DNA of 64,000 nucleotides from the NCBI GenBank assembly GCA_029570205.1, contig JAKQSI010000065.1:135489-199488 (forward strand), read 5' to 3'. Numbering within the stretch: the first letter of the stretch is position 1; every line of letters begins with the position of its first letter. The position numbers and the translations under genes were made by a program. This stretch comes from Candidatus Omnitrophota bacterium (lineage in GTDB: Bacteria; Hinthialibacterota; Hinthialibacteria; Hinthialibacterales; JAKPRU01). Positions 9,954 through 18,402 of the stretch are shown here, piece after piece. The notes under the pieces were generated by a model that was not told the DNA's origin, searched no databases, and saw only the letters and a program-made list of their open reading frames with translations.

Positions 9954-10643
9954 TCAGCGCGGTATTTCACGAATGTAGATATTCTTGAAATACAGCGTGT
10001 TTCCGTGATTCTGTAATTCGATCTGGCCGGTCGGATAAATCGGCTTATCGCGCTCCCAGTAATTTTCCATCACGACGTGATCGACGACGAGTTTATCATT
10101 CAGATATACGGTCACTGTTTCACCGACCATGATAATGCGGAAAGTATTCCATTCGCCGATGGGATTATCCGCCTGACAGAGGGGCTTCGAGGGGTGGATT
10201 TGGTTGTTGTAAATACCGCCTGAACCGATGTGTTCACGGGCCGGGTCCCAGATCTGGACTTGGGGTGAGCCACGAAGATAGATGCCGCTGTCGCCGTTTT
10301 CCTTGATTTTCCAATCCACCAGAAGCTCAAAATCCCCATAGTCTTTCGCGGTGCAAAGGTTGTCGCCCTTGCCGTCGAACACCAGCACGCCGTCCTCAAC
10401 ATTCCAGTGAGCGCGCATTTTCTCATCGGCCTCTTTTTGCGCCTGGGCCAGTTCCCGCGGGGTCATCTTCGCGCGTTTCACCGGATCGGCCACCAGGCCC
10501 TTCCAGCCGGTCAGGTCCTTTCCATTGAACAGCGCCGTAAATCCCTTCGGTGGTTTGTTATCTTTTTTGCACCAGGGACAATGGGAACAGGCCGCAGTGA
10601 AAACGAGGAGGATCGAAAGCCAGGTGATTGGGGGATTCTTCAT
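9954..10643 (-). CDS. DUF1080 (3-keto-disaccharide hydrolase-like) lipoprotein
   Basis: A 229-residue protein starting with a lipoprotein signal whose lipobox is FTAAC, so it is probably anchored in a membrane facing the periplasm. The mature part is a DUF1080 beta-jelly-roll: FTALFNGKDLTGWKG, then WKIKENGDSGIYLRGSPQVQIWD, WNTFRIIMVGETVTVYLN and a closing IELQNHGNTLYFKNIYIREI. Members bind or hydrolyse oxidised sugars and are greatly expanded in Planctomycetota-like bacteria. GGAG precedes the start. A second DUF1080 gene is at 36986-37702. Confidence 0.9.
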   Translation of the reverse strand: MKNPPITWLSILLVFTAACSHCPWCKKDNKPPKGFTALFNGKDLTGWKGLVADPVKRAKMTPRELAQAQKEADEKMRAHWNVEDGVLVFDGKGDNLCTAKDYGDFELLVDWKIKENGDSGIYLRGSPQVQIWDPAREHIGSGGIYNNQIHPSKPLCQADNPIGEWNTFRIIMVGETVTVYLNDKLVVDHVVMENYWERDKPIYPTGQIELQNHGNTLYFKNIYIREIPR

Positions 10644-10809
10644 TGTTCACGACTCCATTGTGTGAATTTCTGACGAATCGAATTCTATCGCCTGGGGTTC
10701 TTATTTGTCCAGGATCTTCCTCGCGGTTTCATCGTATCCGTGCTATGCTTCGCCGGTCGATGGCCCGCATTTAAGGCCACATATCCTCTCAACCACGGAG
10801 GGCAACGCC

Positions 10810-11568
10810 ATGCGAACAGCGAACTATCTGATTGTTTTGTCGACGTGTTTCTGCTTGACTGCTGTAGCCCAGGAGCCGATTCGTGTACTGATCGTAACCG
10901 GCTGCGACTATCCGGGACACCATTGGCGGGAAACAACACCGGAGGTGCGCCGGGCACTGGAGGAGAACCCGCGCTTCCAGGTGTTTGTCTGCGAAGACCC
11001 GGAGATCATGGCCACTTCCATTCACGAGCGGTACGACGTAATGGTGCTTCATTACTGCAATTGGGAACAGCCGATGCCCCGGCAGGCCGTGCTGGACGGA
11101 TTTGCAAATTCGGTTCGGCAAGGGCTTGGCGTGGTCGCGCTTCATTTCGCTTGCGGCGCGTTCCCGGAGTGGCCGGAATATGTTCACATTATCGGTCGTG
11201 TCTGGGATCGGGACAAGACACATGATCCCCTTGGCGCTTTTACCGTCCATGTTGCGGATACCAATCACCCCATTCCACGTGGAATGAGCGATTTTGAGGT
11301 AACGGACGAACTCTATTTTTGCCTGAAAGGGACGCCGGAGATTCAGATATTATTAACGGCACATTCAAAAGTGACCGACCGGGACGAAGCAATGGGATTT
11401 GTACTTCAGTATGGGAAAGGGCGGGTGTTCCACACACCATTGGGTCACGATGTGCGGACCTTTTCAACACCGGCTGTCCGGGATCTCCTGCGGCGCGCGT
11501 GCGAATGGGCGGCCACCGGCGAGGTGACTGCGGCGCCCGCGACCTCCCCGTCCGATGCGAATAAATAG
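10810..11568 (+). CDS. ThuA-domain secreted protein
   Basis: A 252-residue protein. The start at 10810 is supported by CGGAGGG and yields a clean signal peptide ending near AVAQEP; an in-frame ATG at 10705 lacks these. The mature domain is ThuA-like (a glutamine-amidotransferase fold lacking a usual catalytic set): RVLIVTGCDYPGHHWRETTP, VMVLHYCNW, GLGVVALHFACGAFPEWPEY, and near the end GKGRVFHTPLGHDVRTF. ThuA proteins are tied to trehalose and related sugar use, with biochemistry poorly known. It shares a divergent promoter region with the DUF1080 lipoprotein and is followed after 48 bases by a symporter. Confidence 0.88.
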   Translation: MRTANYLIVLSTCFCLTAVAQEPIRVLIVTGCDYPGHHWRETTPEVRRALEENPRFQVFVCEDPEIMATSIHERYDVMVLHYCNWEQPMPRQAVLDGFANSVRQGLGVVALHFACGAFPEWPEYVHIIGRVWDRDKTHDPLGAFTVHVADTNHPIPRGMSDFEVTDELYFCLKGTPEIQILLTAHSKVTDRDEAMGFVLQYGKGRVFHTPLGHDVRTFSTPAVRDLLRRACEWAATGEVTAAPATSPSDANK

Positions 11569-11616
11569 ATTTCCCTGAAACACCGTCTCAATTCCATTGT
11601 TTAGAAAGAACGGGCA

Positions 11617-13245
11617 ATGACCGGAACCCTCAGCGTCCTTGATCTTGTAATCATCGGAGTGTATTTCGCCGCCGTGTTGGGCGTGGGCCTCTATTTTTCG
11701 CGTCGGGAGCGCACCAGCACAGAGTACTTTCTGGCGGGCCGCCAAGTCGCCTGGTGGGCCATCGGAGCATCCCTGTTTGCGTCGAATATCTCCAGCGAGC
11801 ATTTTATCGGACTGGCCGGGTCCGGCGCGGCTGGCGGATTTGCGGTCGGGAATTTTGAATGGCTGGCCTGTTTTTGTTGTCTGACCTTGGGCTGGCTGTT
11901 TGTGCCGTTTTATCTTCGATCCGGCGTGTTCACCATGCCGGAGTTTCTGGAAAGGCGGTACGGTCCCGCCTCGCGGTGGTATCTGACGATCGTTTCGATT
12001 ATCAGCTACGTACTCACAAAAATCTCCGTTACACTGGTCGCGGGCAGCCTCTTGCTGGAGGAAGTCGTCGGGTGGGATTTCATAACCTCCTCGATTGTGC
12101 TGGTCGTATCCACCGGCGTGTATACGATCGCGGGCGGCCTCTCCGCTGTGATTTACACGGAGGTAGTTCAGACCATCGTACTCACCGGCGGCGCAACGCT
12201 GCTTACCGTGATGGGTCTGCGGGAGGTCGGGGGCTGGTCGGCATTGACCGCGAAATTGGACCCCAGCTATTTCAGCATGTTCCGGCCCATGGACCATCCC
12301 GATTTTCCCTGGACCGGTATTGTATTCGGCGCTCCCATTCTGGGAATCTGGTACTGGTGCACGGATCAGTTTATCGTTCAACGTGTACTGAGCGCAAAGA
12401 ATGAGCCGAATGCGCGAAGCGGCGCGATCTGCGCCGGATTTTTGAAAATCCTTCCGGTATTCATCATGGTTTTGCCGGGGCTGGTCGCGGCCGCATTATA
12501 TGCGGATGTGAACGGGGACAATGCCTATCCGGCAATTGTTTCCCGGTTGCTGCCGTCCGGACTCAAGGGAATTGTCATTGCGGGGCTTCTTGCGGCGATC
12601 ATGTCTTCTCTTGCCTCCGTATTCAACTCCTGTTCCTCGCTGATCACCATGGACATTTACAAAAAACTAAGAGAGAACCCGACCGAGCGAGAATTAGTAC
12701 TGGTGGGGCGGATTTCCACCGGTGTGCTGGTTGTTCTCGGAATTGTGTGGGTCCCGTATATTAAAGAAATCAGTTCACAGCTGTTTGTTTACCTGCAAAG
12801 TGTGTCCGCCTACATCAGCCCGCCGATTACAGCCTGCTTCCTATTCGGCGTATTGTCCGGACGATTAAATGCCGCCGGCGCGATCGTCTCTCTTCTCACA
12901 GGATTCATCCTGGGTGCGGCGCGTCTAATCCTGGAACTGTTACACAAGAACGGGATGGAACTGTCCGGTCCGCCCGAATGGCTTGCCACAGTTAATTTTC
13001 TGCATTTCGCGGTTCTGCTATTTGCTGTGTCGACCGTGGTGCTTTTTCTGGTCAGCGCCCTCACACAGGAACCGTCTCGTGAGAAGATTCGTGGATTGAC
13101 CTTCCGGACGCTGGAAGCAGGCACAACGGTCAAGCGGGCGGAGGCTGCTTCACCGGAGAGTCAATATAGATGGGATCGACTGAATCTCCTATTTTCGGTT
13201 GTTCTGGTCCTGATTTTGATTACTCTATGGTACATTTTCCGTTGA
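11617..13245 (+). CDS. sodium:solute symporter (SGLT-like)
   Basis: A 542-residue SSS-family transporter with about 14 membrane segments. Signatures are EYFLAGRQVAWWAIGASLFASNIS near residues 35-60, where SNISSEHF resembles SGLT-type sugar carriers, GGLSAVIYTEVVQT, WYWCTDQFIVQRVLSAKN and AAIMSSLASVFNSCSSLITMDIY. SGLT-like members move hexoses or inositols with Na+ into the cell. It follows the ThuA gene after 48 bases on the same strand and may be expressed with it. The Shine-Dalgarno is weak (AGAACGGGCA). Confidence 0.92.
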   Translation: MTGTLSVLDLVIIGVYFAAVLGVGLYFSRRERTSTEYFLAGRQVAWWAIGASLFASNISSEHFIGLAGSGAAGGFAVGNFEWLACFCCLTLGWLFVPFYLRSGVFTMPEFLERRYGPASRWYLTIVSIISYVLTKISVTLVAGSLLLEEVVGWDFITSSIVLVVSTGVYTIAGGLSAVIYTEVVQTIVLTGGATLLTVMGLREVGGWSALTAKLDPSYFSMFRPMDHPDFPWTGIVFGAPILGIWYWCTDQFIVQRVLSAKNEPNARSGAICAGFLKILPVFIMVLPGLVAAALYADVNGDNAYPAIVSRLLPSGLKGIVIAGLLAAIMSSLASVFNSCSSLITMDIYKKLRENPTERELVLVGRISTGVLVVLGIVWVPYIKEISSQLFVYLQSVSAYISPPITACFLFGVLSGRLNAAGAIVSLLTGFILGAARLILELLHKNGMELSGPPEWLATVNFLHFAVLLFAVSTVVLFLVSALTQEPSREKIRGLTFRTLEAGTTVKRAEAASPESQYRWDRLNLLFSVVLVLILITLWYIFR

Positions 13246-13361
13246 GAGATCATGCTGCATCGCCCGGGGAGAATAGAATGCCCGACCAAATCGCCGGGGT
13301 GGAAAGAGACCTCGCCATGAACGGAATCCCACCCCTCATGCTGTCGCCGTGCGTATTCGTT

Positions 13362-13562
13362 TTACTGTCCGTTATCCCGGTCGATCGAGGAATCGCTTTG
13401 TTTCGGCTCTTTCGTTTCAGCAGCCGTTTTTCTGTCATTCAATAACTTGAACAGCCACCAGAGATCGCGAATGCCGAACGGGATAATCAAAAGGACCGTG
13501 AGGTAAAATATGCCCAGACTGAGGAAAAACGTTACTGTCCAAAAGATAATCCAATACTTCAC
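13362..13562 (-). CDS. small single/double-span membrane protein, symporter partner
   Basis: A 66-residue protein starting with GTG at 13562, which overlaps the stop of the upstream symporter gene in a GTGA arrangement. Residues about 3-28 form a strong hydrophobic helix, then a polar, Lys/Asp-rich tail. Translational coupling to the symporter suggests a small accessory subunit, as known for some SSS transporters with short companions (for example YhdT with PanF). I do not recognise its family, so the role is inference. Confidence 0.65.
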   Translation of the reverse strand: MKYWIIFWTVTFFLSLGIFYLTVLLIIPFGIRDLWWLFKLLNDRKTAAETKEPKQSDSSIDRDNGQ

Positions 13563-15106
13563 AGCTGATTCTCCTGTAACTCGGATTGTTTTCGGTCCGG
13601 AAAAAAAAGGGAAACGACAATGAATAACAGGGCACAGAGGGCGTAATTCCCCAAGCCGAGCAGTTCAGTGGACAGCCAGGGAACGATTCGTTGAATCGGT
13701 TCGAGAAATACACCGGCGATCGAGAGAAGCCCTGCGCCGAGGGCTGCCAGCGCCCCTGCCTTCGACGCGCGTTTCCAATAGATTCCGCCGATGAGAATCG
13801 TTGCGGAACCGCTCAAATAGATATTTCCGGTAACCGCCATGTAGGTCCACACACTGTCGGGGAGTTTGTACCAGATTCCCCATACCAGGAGAAAAATCGC
13901 GATCCAGGTAATATTAAAGCGTGTAATAAGGATCTGGGCTTTATCGGACAACGGGCGCCGTCGAAGCGGTCCGATGACATCTCGGACAATGACCGATGAC
14001 CAGCAAAGAAAATAACTGCTGTGTGTAGACATGAAGGCAGCCATCATGCCGGCGGTCAACACTCCCAAAAGACCCACAGGCACAATCTTACCCATAAATA
14101 ACGGCATGGCCTGCTCCGCATGAACAGGGGTCCCCGAAAGCCCATCCGGAAAAAAGTATCGTGCCATTTCCTCATGCTGTGAATAAAAACAGAAAGCGGC
14201 AATGGCCCAGAAGGCCGGAATGCCCGTACGGGCCAGAGCCGACGGGGCCGAGTAAAGGAACGTGCGTTTTGTAGTCTTCTCGTCCTTTGTGGTCAGCGCA
14301 CGGCTTGCCTCCGGCCCCCAACAGACCGTTGCTCCCACGGTTACCACCGCCATCCAGGCCATGTAAAGCCAACCATACGAATCGGGGTGAAATGGGTTGA
14401 ATGCCATTTCCCCCCGATGCTCGCTCAACGCAGTAATGATCCGGGTCCATCCCAAATCCGGGTGTGTCAGGCAGAAAAGCATTCCCACTCCCATCCCAAT
14501 CCCCAGGATGAAAAACTGAATAAAATCGGTAACGATCACGGATACCATCCCCCCCATGGCAGTGTAAATCAGCACCAGCACAATCATCAGCGAAGTTACC
14601 CAGTTTACCATTTCCGCGTTGCCGGTTGCCCCAAGCCCTGTGGCATAGGTGATAAAGGTCGCTCCCATTTTCGGGAAAAGCCCCATATTTAGAATCCCCG
14701 CCAGGGCGCAAATCGCCCCGGCAACAACCCTGGTCTGTTTATCGAAACGTTTCTCAAAAAATTCCGGGATGGTCAACAGCTGAAGAGATCGCAACGGGCG
14801 AACCACAAAGCCCGTGATGCCGACAAAAAGCCCTACGGGTACACAAAGAAGCCCGATCATCATATACGAAAATCCCTTGCGGAACGATTCAATTGAGGCG
14901 TACATGATGGTCACCAGGCACAGGCCGGTGGCGATATAATTTGCGATATTCAACGCTGTGCCGGATCCCCGTCCGCCCACCATGTAATCGGAAACATTGC
15001 TGATATACCGATGGGCCAATATACCGGCCAGGGCTACACCCACCAGGTACATCGCAACAATGAGCCAGTCCTGTATGCTGAAATTGGTCAGAAAGAATTC
15101 ATTCAT
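13559..15106 (-). CDS. sodium:solute symporter (SSS family)
   Basis: A 515-residue transporter with multiple membrane segments. SSS signatures include SDYMVGGRGSGTALNIANYIATG, TIPEFFEKRFDKQTRVVAGA, MGGMVSVIVTDFIQFF and a late AGMMAAFMSTHSSYFLCWSSVIVRD. The ATG at 15106 has GGAG nine bases upstream. It is translationally coupled at its 3' end to a 66-residue membrane protein. Substrate unknown; neighbours handle glycans. It is more distant from the 11617 symporter than expected of a recent duplicate, with a different loop after TM1. Confidence 0.92.
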   Translation of the reverse strand: MNEFFLTNFSIQDWLIVAMYLVGVALAGILAHRYISNVSDYMVGGRGSGTALNIANYIATGLCLVTIMYASIESFRKGFSYMMIGLLCVPVGLFVGITGFVVRPLRSLQLLTIPEFFEKRFDKQTRVVAGAICALAGILNMGLFPKMGATFITYATGLGATGNAEMVNWVTSLMIVLVLIYTAMGGMVSVIVTDFIQFFILGIGMGVGMLFCLTHPDLGWTRIITALSEHRGEMAFNPFHPDSYGWLYMAWMAVVTVGATVCWGPEASRALTTKDEKTTKRTFLYSAPSALARTGIPAFWAIAAFCFYSQHEEMARYFFPDGLSGTPVHAEQAMPLFMGKIVPVGLLGVLTAGMMAAFMSTHSSYFLCWSSVIVRDVIGPLRRRPLSDKAQILITRFNITWIAIFLLVWGIWYKLPDSVWTYMAVTGNIYLSGSATILIGGIYWKRASKAGALAALGAGLLSIAGVFLEPIQRIVPWLSTELLGLGNYALCALLFIVVSLFFPDRKQSELQENQL

Positions 15107-15239
15107 CTATCGACTCTCCGTGTCGGGGCAACATTTATTCGATACGATAGCACAATTGACCGGCAGATTGACTGTTCGTCTCGGTCAAAACATGAGATTG
15201 TTCTTTCCGGTCGGCAGCCTGTGGATGCGGGATGTGGCT

Positions 15240-15404
15240 TCACCGCCTGGTTCCGACTTCGCTTCGATTTTTCGCGATATCCCGGCACAGGCTGTTGCCT
15301 CTGCCGCCGCCCGCGATCACACCGATACGGATGCGGTCGTCGGCAGCAAAAACGCCTGCCGCCGCAATCAAGAGGGTTCGGTGATGGGTGTTTTCCGGAA
15401 TCAT
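15240..15404 (-). pseudogene. N-terminal remnant of a secreted Gfo/Idh/MocA oxidoreductase
   Basis: From the ATG at 15404, preceded by GGAAAGGA, an N-terminal segment can be read: a short leader RTLLIAAAGVFAA followed by DRIRIGVIAGGGRG, the Rossmann start of exported Gfo/Idh/MocA oxidoreductases. The frame stops at 15240 after 54 codons, long before the EKP motif, and no continuation is evident in other frames down to 15107. It is therefore probably a decayed gene fragment. The rest of the 478-base gap (15107-15584) between the symporter and the fucosidase shows no other gene and presumably holds both promoters. Confidence 0.6.
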
Positions 15405-15584
15405 GATGTCATCCTTTCCGTTGCCGGCAAGAAACTCAAAATATCGGGAACTATCATGCCGACCGGTTTCATATTGGGCGAATCCTATGATACTATTTGC
15501 AGATTGTGTATGGTGGCGACTTCGGATTGGGTTCGCCATTCCGTGATTACAATTGACAGGACATATATTCCAGGAGATTCCGCA

Positions 15585-16937
15585 ATGAGAAACGTTCTGC
15601 TCCTCTCTCTCGCTATTCCGTGCCTCACCCCTCCCATAACGGCCTCTGCGCAGAAATACGAGGCCCACTGGGAATCCATCGACAGCCGTCCGACACCGCC
15701 CTGGTTTGACGATGCCAAGTTCGGGATTTTTATCCACTGGGGTGTCTATTCCGTGCCCGCGTGGAGCGCGAAGGGACGATATGCGGAATGGTATTGGCAT
15801 GACATGAGCCACTCAAAAGAGACGGCGGAATTTCATGCGCGCGTGTACGGCAAGGATTTTCAATACCAGGACTTTGCGTCTCAGTTCAAGGCGGAGCTCT
15901 ATGATCCGGCGCAGTGGGCCGCAATTTTCCGGAAATCCGGCGCTAAATATATTGTACTGACATCGAAACATCACGACGGATATTGCCTCTGGCCGAGCGC
16001 CGAAAGTTGGAACTGGAACAGCGTGGATACCGGCCCGCATCGGGACCTGGCAGGGGACCTGGTAAAAGCCGTGCGGGAGGAAGGTCTCCGCATGGGATTC
16101 TATTATTCCCTCTATGAGTGGTATCACCCGCTTTACAAGCAGGATCTTCCGCGCTATGTCGATCAACACATGCTTCCGCAAGTAAAGGATCTCGTGGAAC
16201 GTTACCAACCGGACATTCTCTGGGGAGACGGTGAGTGGGAACATCCCAGCGAGGTTTGGCGAAGCACCGAACTTCTTGCATGGCTGTTTAACGAGTCGCC
16301 TTGCCGGGAATATGTAGCCGTCAACGACCGCTGGGGGAAAGAGGCACGCGGAGTACATGGCGGCTACTACACGACAGAATACTCCAAGGTCTATAGCGAT
16401 GAAACGGTTACCGGCTACCATCACAGCTGGGAAGAATGCCGGGGGATGGGGGCCTCGTTCGGCTTGAATCGGAATGAGGATTTTGCGGAGTACAAAAGCG
16501 CAACTGAATTGATTCACATATTGATCCAAACAGTATGTAACGGCGGGAACCTCTTACTCGATATCGGGCCGACCGGGGACGGCCGCATTCCGGTAATTAT
16601 GGAAGAACGTCTGATCCAGATCGGGGAATGGCTCGCGGTCAATGGAGAGGCCATTTACGGAACCCGACGATGGCGTGTAACAAGCGAAGGCGAATCGGTC
16701 CGCTACACGCAAAAAGGGGACACGGTTTACGCAATCTGTCTGAAATGGCCCGGAAAATCGCTGGTCCTGGAGACTCCGAATTTCAATAAGAATACCACAG
16801 TCTCCCTGCTGGGATATTCGCAAAACTTATCGTGGACCGATGAGAACGGGAAGATGAAAATCGAGGTTCCTTCCCTGTCGGTGGAGGAAGTTCCCTGTCT
16901 TCATGCCTGCACATTTCGGCTGAATGGGGTGAAATAA
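15585..16937 (+). CDS. alpha-L-fucosidase (GH29 family), secreted
   Basis: A 450-residue glycoside hydrolase. The start at 15585 follows AGGAG and gives a signal peptide cleaved near TASA; an in-frame upstream extension from 14997 has no signal peptide. GH29 signatures are WFDDAKFGIFIHWGVYSVPAW (two blocks), YIVLTSKHHDGYCLWPS, GFYYSLYEWYHP and ILWGDGEW, where Asp215 fits the catalytic nucleophile. NGGNLLLDIGPTGDGRIP marks the barrel end, followed by a small beta domain. It releases L-fucose from glycans, probably in the periplasm or outside the cell. Nearby rhaM handles another 6-deoxy sugar. Confidence 0.93.
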   Translation: MRNVLLLSLAIPCLTPPITASAQKYEAHWESIDSRPTPPWFDDAKFGIFIHWGVYSVPAWSAKGRYAEWYWHDMSHSKETAEFHARVYGKDFQYQDFASQFKAELYDPAQWAAIFRKSGAKYIVLTSKHHDGYCLWPSAESWNWNSVDTGPHRDLAGDLVKAVREEGLRMGFYYSLYEWYHPLYKQDLPRYVDQHMLPQVKDLVERYQPDILWGDGEWEHPSEVWRSTELLAWLFNESPCREYVAVNDRWGKEARGVHGGYYTTEYSKVYSDETVTGYHHSWEECRGMGASFGLNRNEDFAEYKSATELIHILIQTVCNGGNLLLDIGPTGDGRIPVIMEERLIQIGEWLAVNGEAIYGTRRWRVTSEGESVRYTQKGDTVYAICLKWPGKSLVLETPNFNKNTTVSLLGYSQNLSWTDENGKMKIEVPSLSVEEVPCLHACTFRLNGVK

Positions 16938-16939
16938 CT

Positions 16940-16960
16940 CCGTCCGTGTTTCCCGGACGG
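16940..16960 (+). terminator. hairpin after the fucosidase gene
   Basis: Perfect 7-bp arms CCGTCCG/CGGACGG with a 7-base loop start three bases after the fucosidase stop codon. No T-run follows, so it may be a weak terminator or an RNA 3'-end stabiliser. Confidence 0.4.
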
Positions 16961-17034
16961 TGGACAACTGCGTGAAGAAATATGCGGATCGGATTCGCCT
17001 GATTCCGTTTCCCAAGTATAGTCCCGGGCGGCGG

Positions 17035-17400
17035 TTATTTCGTTTTTTGGGGTGTCGAACCTGCCGTCTGATCTTTTTCGGCGATGGCGTTTTCCACGCT
17101 ATCGAACAGCGGGACCATGGGCACAATCCGAAACGCGGCAAGTGATTTCACAATAGCCGCATCATTGGCCACCAGGCGGAGTGTCCGGCCTTCGGGGTGG
17201 ACCGTGTTATAGGTCGCCAGCAGCGTCCCCAGGCAGTGACTGTTGATCGCAGTGCATTTCAGCACCACGACGAGGATTTTCCATGGCCCGGCGGCGGAGG
17301 TTTTCATCTCTCGTGCGAATTCAAGCGAATCGCGCATCCCGATTTCCTCTTCCAGGAGAATGATCCGGGTATTGCCTTTTTCCGAAGTGTGGGTCGCCAT
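17035..17400 (-). CDS. STAS-domain protein
   Basis: A 121-residue protein read from the ATG at 17400; an upstream in-frame extension to 17484 is unlike the family. The segment GPWKILVVVLKCTAINSHCLGTLL followed by RLVANDAAIVKSLAAFRIVPMVPLFDSVENAI fits the STAS fold of anti-sigma-factor antagonists. The usual Asp-Ser-Ser-Gly phosphorylation loop is replaced by Asn53-Ser54-His-Cys, so only the serine is kept. It could still be a phospho-switch regulator or only a structural STAS module. No anti-sigma kinase or sigma factor is adjacent. Confidence 0.65.
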   Translation of the reverse strand: MATHTSEKGNTRIILLEEEIGMRDSLEFAREMKTSAAGPWKILVVVLKCTAINSHCLGTLLATYNTVHPEGRTLRLVANDAAIVKSLAAFRIVPMVPLFDSVENAIAEKDQTAGSTPQKTK

Positions 17401-17496
17401 CAGATCCCGATATCCTTTCAATGATATTGCATAATGAACAATCCTATCATGCCGGACCGGGAATTCCGACCCCTCTGCCACCATGCGGACCCAAGC

Positions 17497-17653
17497 TCAT
17501 TCGGTTGTCCACAGTCTGCGAAAGATAAACAGGGTGGCTGTCCACTACCAGATAGACTTTCAGCGCAACGGAATGCAGCGCCCGCATAGAAAGCCGACAA
17601 GCATATCGCAGGTAACACCGCATCAGTGTGACAGTGAAAAAGGAGGTGCGCAA
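17497..17653 (-). pseudogene. IS630-type transposase fragment
   Basis: A short minus-strand reading frame contains KVYLVVDSHPVYLSQTVDNR, close to the DDE block of IS630-family transposases (pattern K-V-x-L-I-V-D-x-H-P-V-H-x-S). Upstream residues are weakly similar to the preceding helix; downstream nothing matches. No inverted repeats or full transposase were found. It is best seen as a relic. The remaining gap between the STAS gene and aprB (17401-17946) holds only this relic and a possible short peptide gene. Confidence 0.4.
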
Positions 17654-17724
17654 CAGGCTTCTTTGGCCCTCGCATGAGTATTTGCGGTAATCGATTCATC
17701 GGACAAAAACAGGGAGTACAAGAA

Positions 17725-17832
17725 ATGGAAGAAGTATTCAAGAAAGATTCACCGGCTTGGGATATCTTGACGAGCCTGTGGGAAAGAAAGAAAATAATGT
17801 TTCTTATTATAGTGGTCCTTGTACAATCCTGA
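17725..17832 (+). CDS. possible 35-residue membrane peptide
   Basis: From ATG at 17725 (GGGAG eight bases upstream) to TGA at 17832 there is a 35-residue frame. The first half is charged (MEEVFKKDSPAWD) and the second half a short hydrophobic run (IMFLIIVVLVQS) that could insert in the membrane. It lies 114 bases ahead of aprB on the same strand. No family is recognised and the frame may be chance. Confidence 0.25.
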   Translation: MEEVFKKDSPAWDILTSLWERKKIMFLIIVVLVQS

Positions 17833-17946
17833 CAGAAGAGGCAAGGACCGGGGGGAGGTGAGACACTTATACTGATACTCGCGGAGAATTATTGTGTGAA
17901 TCGGCTTTCCGCGGCCAAGACGCTAACGCACAAGGTGAAGAAGGCT

Positions 17947-18390
17947 ATGCCAAGTTATGTTATTGTAGAAAAGTGCGATGGCTGCAAAGGACTGGACAAG
18001 ACAGCGTGTCGGCATATCTGTCCGAACGACCTGATGGTTCTGGACAAGTCCTGTATGAAGGCTTACAACAGTGAGCCGGAGATGTGCTGGGAATGCTACA
18101 ATTGCGTGAAGATGTGTCCGAAGCGGGCGATCGAAGTCCGGGGGTATGCGGATTTTGTCCCGATGGGCGCCGTGGTGACCCCGATGCGGAACGCAGATTC
18201 CATTTTATGGACCGTGAAGTTCCGCAACGGCCACGTGAAGCGGTTCAAGTTCCCGACCCGCACAACAGCGGAAGGTTCTGCGGTTCCGGACGGCGGATTC
18301 GGTACAGGATCGGATGATCTCACAAGCGCAACGCTTTTCACCGAACCGGCTTCGTTGGGACTCGCGGAAGTTGAGACGGTCAAAAGATAA
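17947..18390 (+). CDS. aprB: adenylylsulfate reductase subunit beta
   Basis: A 147-residue iron-sulfur protein starting at ATG 17947 (MPSYVIVEKCDGC is the usual AprB start). Cys10, 13, 21, 25 and Cys47, 50, 53, 57 form two 4Fe-4S motifs. Downstream is the tail region with VKFRNGHVKRFKFPTRTT that wraps around AprA. AprAB interconverts adenosine-5'-phosphosulfate with sulfite and AMP in the cytoplasm, in sulfate reduction or, reversed, sulfur oxidation. It is 12 bases ahead of aprA, with AAGGAGG between. No sat, qmo, aprM or dsr gene is seen here. Confidence 0.93.
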   Translation: MPSYVIVEKCDGCKGLDKTACRHICPNDLMVLDKSCMKAYNSEPEMCWECYNCVKMCPKRAIEVRGYADFVPMGAVVTPMRNADSILWTVKFRNGHVKRFKFPTRTTAEGSAVPDGGFGTGSDDLTSATLFTEPASLGLAEVETVKR

Positions 18391-18402
18391 GGAGGCGGTA
18401 CT

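Noticed and set aside
14997-15584. 196-residue N-terminal extension of the fucosidase
   Set aside because: Overlaps the symporter gene on the other strand; the GH29 protein with signal peptide and AGGAG begins at 15585.
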